Shown piece by piece: positions 60,020 through 64,000 of a DNA stretch of 64,000 nt. Numbering within the stretch: the stretch's first letter is position 1; every line of letters begins with the position of its first letter. The notes beneath the pieces were generated by a model. It was not told the origin of the DNA. It saw only the letters and a program-made list of their open reading frames with translations, and ran no database searches. The translations under genes and the position numbers were made by a program. The DNA is from Marsupella aquatica (lineage: Eukaryota > Marchantiophyta): the NCBI GenBank assembly GCA_973895155.1, contig OZ316896.1, positions 20,336,001-20,400,000 of the forward strand, in the 5' to 3' direction.

Positions 60020-61872
60020 ATGCTGGATCAATCGGAGTTTAGTGCGGCACGCATGTGGAGATACAAGGCTGCTTACCGTGACTACGTTGAGACATTGATT
60101 GAAAGAGAGAGAGAAGAGAGAGAAGCTACGATGAGTACTGGATTGGCGGTAAGTTCCGCACCGGTGAGTAGGAAGGTTTTCCGTCGAATTTATCCCAAAA
60201 CCTCCGCCAAGGTGATGGAGGATTGTAGGAATATTTTTCAAGTCATCGGGCTCACGGAGTTCATGAAGGTGGAGATTACAATCCCTTCGGGGAAGAGTTG
60301 GAACATTGAGGCCGGGATGGAGTTACGTACGGAAGGAATCTACTTTGAATGTCTCCAACGGGTAGTGCCCCATGTGGAGTTAGCTAAGCTGCTGTTCCTG
60401 GAGAACCAACAATTCTCATTCACACCTCGGAACATAAGGGGAGAGCTCACATTGACAATGGTGGCTGGTTGGGTGATTAACCCCACCTCCACTACTTCCA
60501 TTCCTCTTTCCGCCGTCAAGGATGCAGAGCACAAGGGATTTCTGGCCAAGGTTCATCAACGGGTCCTTGGTAACGTGCAATTCGGGGTGGTGAATGGAGA
60601 GCATTTCGTGGTAGCTATGGACATCAAGAACTATCCAGCCCATGTGTACGGATGGTGGTACTATGGGTTGAAGAAGCTATTGGACGCCGATCCCGGGAGT
60701 GTGAAACCAGGTGGGGCTGTACATTTGATGGGGTCATTTTTGCTAGCTAGAACAGAAGGGTGGATTGTTTCCCCGGGACAGGAAGACACTGGATCATCCC
60801 TTACCACGGAAATCAGGAGTATTGCCACTACCATTTTGGGGAAACTAACGGAGGGATCATCGTTGGCGGTTGGGGATGATAATAGAGAGGAAGAAAACCA
60901 GGATGAGGACTCCACAATGGAGTGGCTTGATCACTTGTGGGAAATCCGGAGGAGCCCCTGGTCTACAACATTCCTGATGTCTACCTGGCAGAGTTGCGGG
61001 AATTCCGGGAGGGAGTCCATGAGGGACTCAAGCTAGTCCACGCATTGAGAGATTCTCTCAAGCAAACCACCGCCAGAGTAGAGACTTTGGAGCAGAGTGC
61101 CCTATCTATGAAGGAGGTGATCAAGGCCAAGGAGGAGGCCATTCATGAGAAGGTTAAACTTCTCCAAGTAGCTCACGTAGAGATCTCCAACTTGAAGGGA
61201 GCCTTGTCCACCAAGGTCAAGGAAGCGGAAATGGTTGGAGTATTGAAACAGACATTGGCCAAAGAGAAGCAGAATTCTGGAGAAGTGGTGGAGTTAAGAG
61301 CCCAGGTGGGAGCACTACGGAGTCAAATGGTGATCTTTGAGACAAGGGCTAAGAGGAGTGAGGCCTTGAGTCTGGGGAAACGGAAGAGTCCCTGCACGCC
61401 TAGCTCCACACTCTCCCCGGATTTGATCTCCAAGGCCATTGAGTTGGCGGTGAAGGAGGTCAGTGGGAAGTATGGACCCCTGTTGGATGCAGCCAAGAAG
61501 AGTCAAGAGAAGAGCAAGAGCTTAGAGAAGAAGCTCAGGGAGGTACGTAAATCGTTACGAGAAGCTCAGGTCAACACGGGGATGCCACCCCGATCTGTCA
61601 CCCCTGGGACTCCCATGGCCACCGGGCAGGTTTTACCGTTGGAGTTGCGGTCCGGTGAAGAGGCTGCCTTATGGAAGGACACCATTGGTGAGGGGTACAT
61701 CAAGGCGTGGCAGGCCTTGGCCAATTTGAGGAAGCAGGGGAGCACTAGCACCAGGAGTACCCCGGTGAAGAAGAAGAGGAGTGAAGTGGCACTCACTCCA
61801 GTGGAGAGTGATGAGGAGGCCCACTCACGGGGCTCAAGCCAGGGCACCGTGAGTGAAGAGGAGGAGGATTAG
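60020..61872 (+). CDS. Unrecognised protein of the nested element, two overlapping frames
   Basis: Frame 1 (60020-61036) encodes about 338 residues: a basic helical start (YVETLIEREREEREA), then a folded-looking domain with KVFRRIYPKTSAKVMEDCRN, VEITIPSGKSWNIEAGMELR, GIYFECLQRVVPHVELAKLL and VYGWWYYGLKKLLDADPG. Frame 2 (open from 60931 to 61872) encodes a long coiled coil (LREFREGVHEGLKLVHALRD through about 130 residues rich in Lys/Glu heptads) and a Ser/Glu/Lys tail (SRGSSQGTVSEEEED). The coding character switches from frame 1 to frame 2 near 60937, so the likely ancestral product is one protein of about 610 residues, with a 1-base indel or programmed shift. No reverse transcriptase, integrase, transposase or zinc knuckle is seen. 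A Gag-like structural role is conceivable but unproven. Confidence 0.6.
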
Positions 61873-62253
61873 AGTGGTCGTACGGACGTGGTTGTGCGGC
61901 CCCTAAACTTTCCAACTTTTTTGTGAGGGGTCACTCACGGGCTTGCTGGAAAGAGCTCGCGGAGCTGATTCCAACAAGGGGCGGTGCTCCTCAAACGGAG
62001 CCAGGATGAGCAGGTTATGGCCCGACGAAGTTGTGTTTATGGGATACAGAAACGGCCATAACTTGGTCGTCCGATGTCCGTTTCGAGAGCGGTTGAGTGA
62101 TTCGTGATCAGGAGGAGGAGAGATATCCAGGGGTGAACTCAGAAGTGCAAGTGGAGGGGCGCCTAGTTTTGGCCATTATGGGGTTCCTTGCAATTTCACG
62201 GTTCACAGAGTAATGTTGGGGCGCTGTCGAAGGCACCACCGGCCCATTGTTAG

Positions 62254-62270
62254 TTTAGGGTTTAGGGTTT
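62254..62270 (+). repeat. Telomere-type repeat pair (TTTAGGGTTTAGGG)
   Basis: Two and a half copies of the plant telomere unit inside the non-coding tail of the nested element, about 380 bp after its stop codon. Confidence 0.7.
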
Positions 62271-62971
62271 TAGAAGCATGTGTGTGCCGCATGGTTTTAG
62301 TTTAGGGGTTTCTTAGTAAAGGGTTTAGCGGCGCCGCTAGGGAAGGCCGCCATCGTTGTGGCCTCGTGAGGGGTGCTTTGGTGTGTTGTTTTGAGTATTT
62401 AGGGGGAGAGCCCCGGAGTAGTGAGGGGGGGAACTCAGTTTAGTGTTGTTATTAGGGAAGTTAGCTCATAGTCAGAAGGGGAATTTAAGCCAGAGTAGTG
62501 AGGTAGAGGTGTAGCGCTTGCCCCAGTGAGGCAAGAGTTGGGCAGACGGTAGGAGGCTGGGTTGTCCTTGCAATGTGTTACCACTTTTTGCCAAAAGATA
62601 TGGATTTGGTGTGATTTCTCAAGTTTTGGTGTGGCGTTATCTTTTTCGGCTCACAATTGTGTTCTTTCCCAAGAAGTGTCTAAGGAATACTTGCACGGAT
62701 TGGTCGATTGTGTGAGTAAGGGGGTGGTGACAGCACTCCAGCGACCAGTAGGAGTGTGTGTGTGTGGCGTAGTCCATGGGACTTGATCAAAACCAGAGGG
62801 GCTAGTAGGTAGACTTGATCAAAAATTACACTTCCGGGAGCGGAATCAAACATACTCATCCTACGTGCAATAGAATCCTAATAGCGTCCCTCCACGTTCC
62901 CCGTCATACGATAACAAACGATTTTAGTAGGAGTAAATACGTATTTGTCGTGTAAATCGTTTGATAAGCAG

Positions 62972-63962
62972 GTGACACTTTTCGAAGGTTGGCACCATAG
63001 CCTGTAGGAAACCGCATCTCTCCTATACGGTTCCGAAATTCACGTCTTTGGCCAACACTCAACACCCAAGGAGCAGAAGGACGATTCTCCACACCTGTGA
63101 TAGGATCAGTTGTCATCCAAAGATCTGGATGCATTTCCATCTCCTCGCATGCCTCCCTAAAATTAGTGTCCTTCTCCCCATAAAAATGCTTTATCAAAGC
63201 CTTCCCCACATTTCCCTCTATGTGCATGGGGTCTAAAAGATGGCGGATCTTCAACTTAGATCAATAGGGCAAAGTGGCTAGTATACTCCACCTGGTCAAA
63301 CCTGTCCTATCAAAGGTGAAGGAATCATTTGGGTCTGCCACCCTATCAGCTAGTGACTTCCAATGTGCAAAACTTGTTGCATCAGGAATTTCACGCTCAT
63401 CACCAAATGGCATGTCAAAGGAGGAGAATAGAAGTGGGTCAAACCTCATCTCATGCCCCATGGGAAGAAACTTTGTATGCCCAATATAAACAATCTTTCT
63501 AATCCATGAACAATATGTGGCCATGTCCTCTAAGCTTGGGCCACAAGTAGAGCAAGCTTTGTACCCCTGAGTTTGCAATCCAGAGACAAAACCAAACCCT
63601 GCTTACATAGAAGAAATCAAACCATGCAAACTTTATGTTAGGGTTGTCACATGAGAAACAACAATAGGAACTACACATTATTGAAGGGTTGCAAATGGCA
63701 TGGAAGTCATCTTACCAGGATAGTCATGCATTGTCCAACATATGATCCCTCTCAATTGAAAGACACGTGGAAAACCTCTTGTAATTTTCCTACCATCATA
63801 TGCCCACACTCCATTCCATAATTTTTGAAGTTCTCCAACCAATAGTGCCAAGTAAGTGTCAAAGTTCTTCACTTTTTTTGGACCTGGGATAATCAAAGAT
63901 AATAAAAGGAACCCCTTCTTCATGGATAGCCATGGTGGGAGGTTATAATTCATGACAACCAC
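62972..63962 (-). pseudogene. CACTA TNP2 transposase, interrupted
   Basis: Minus-strand TNP2/Transposase_21 region, the catalytic protein of CACTA elements; its 5' part lies beyond the window. Exon to about 63710: YNLPPWLSMKKGFLLLSLII then PGPKKVKNFDTYLALL and MHDYPG, donor G/GTAAGA. Next exon from about 63599 (acceptor GCAG/GGTTTG): GFVSGLQTQGYKACSTCGPS, GHEMRFD and FDMPFGDEREIPDA, then LPY, a TGA at 63261-63263 where the family has Trp (LPYWxxLKIRH), and in-frame KLKIRHLLDPMHIEGNVGKA through RFPTGYGANLRKV. There the nested insertion cuts the frame. Both lesions make this copy a pseudogene. Confidence 0.88.
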
Positions 63963-64000
63963 AGGCCAAACTGATGTAGGTTGCCCCTTTCCTCCAAGTG

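Larger units (their letters stand above)
58730..62977 (+). mobile_element. Nested 4.2-kb element of unknown class with 6-bp target duplication
   Basis: The insert 58736-62971 (4236 bp) is flanked by GTGACA at 58730-58735 and 62972-62977. It starts GGTACCCCATCACGGGAAG and ends GTTTGATAAGCAG. No terminal inverted repeats, long terminal repeats, TG...CA ends or poly-A tail were found. Inside, on the plus strand: a GC-rich repeated leader (59158-59690), a gene in two frames (60020-61872), a non-coding tail with ACGGCCATAACTTGGTCGTC at about 62051 (this type of tract is common in plant LTR retrotransposons) and a telo-box pair (62254-62270). Near the right end is an 11-bp hairpin (CAAACGATTTtA / TAAATCGTTTG). 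The insertion split the host transposase, so it came later than the CACTA element. Confidence 0.8.
52933..64000 (-). mobile_element. CACTA (En/Spm) DNA transposon, runs off right edge
   Basis: The left terminus at 52933 reads CACTACAACATATTTGACAC, the canonical CACTA end. It is preceded by ACT, the likely 3-bp target duplication, which cannot be checked because the other end is outside. Minus-strand coding order from the right is TNP2 transposase, DUF4218, then DUF4216, as in plant CACTA elements, so 52933 is the element's 3' end. The element is interrupted by a nested insertion at 58736-62971 and carries a premature stop in the transposase, so this copy is not autonomous as sequenced. Confidence 0.92.

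Noticed and set aside
60931-60950. Programmed -1 frameshift site
   Set aside because: GGGAAAT is present but its register relative to frame 1 is wrong for simultaneous slippage; a single-base indel explains it more simply.
58736-62971. Reading the nested insert as an LTR retrotransposon
   Set aside because: No matching sequences at the two ends, no TG..CA, no primer-binding site or pol domains; only a short tract resembles retrotransposon leader sequence.

Overview
The window looks like nuclear DNA of a land plant. Genes have many spliced exons with GT-AG (and one GC-AG) introns of roughly 80-800 bp, there is a chloroplast-targeted protein, a B-box/CCT (CONSTANS-like) regulator, plant telo-box motifs (AAACCCTAA) and a CACTA DNA transposon. 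The gene features seen would fit a non-seed plant (moss, liverwort or lycophyte) or another plant with medium-length introns; the species cannot be fixed from the sequence. Gene density is low, and most of the window is intergenic DNA with repeat relics.

Layout. 1-1790 (minus): 5' part of an SYP61-type Qc-SNARE running off the left edge. 4813-14184 (minus): a complete 24-exon DNA topoisomerase 3-alpha gene; every exon junction was worked out by splice signals and keeps frame, giving 957 residues. 14.2-29 kb: intergenic, with a telo-box cluster upstream of TOP3A, a probable Copia-type LTR fragment and imperfect tandem duplications near 22 kb. 29127-30626 (minus): an uninterrupted single-B-box CONSTANS-like gene. 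30.6-49 kb: mostly intergenic, with a GC-rich island (33.9-34.6 kb), two foldback elements with 9-10 bp target duplications (38.2-38.6 and 40.2-40.4 kb), dispersed repeats and one membrane-segment exon. 49375-49500 (plus): relic of an RmlD/MAT2-beta-like reductase exon. It lies directly before 49570-50328 (plus), an intact gene for a conserved plastid, probably thylakoid-lumen, protein.

52933 to the right edge is a CACTA (En/Spm) transposon read on the minus strand: TNP2 transposase, DUF4218 and DUF4216 segments, the CACTACAA terminus at 52933 and TTGCGAA subterminal repeats. Its transposase is broken twice: by an in-frame TGA where the family has Trp, and by a 4236-bp nested insertion (58736-62971) flanked by a perfect 6-bp duplication GTGACA. 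Removing the insertion and one copy restores the reading frame exactly. The nested element carries a GC-rich repeated leader and a two-frame gene (60020-61872) whose protein I do not recognise; it is the best candidate here for an undescribed mobile element.
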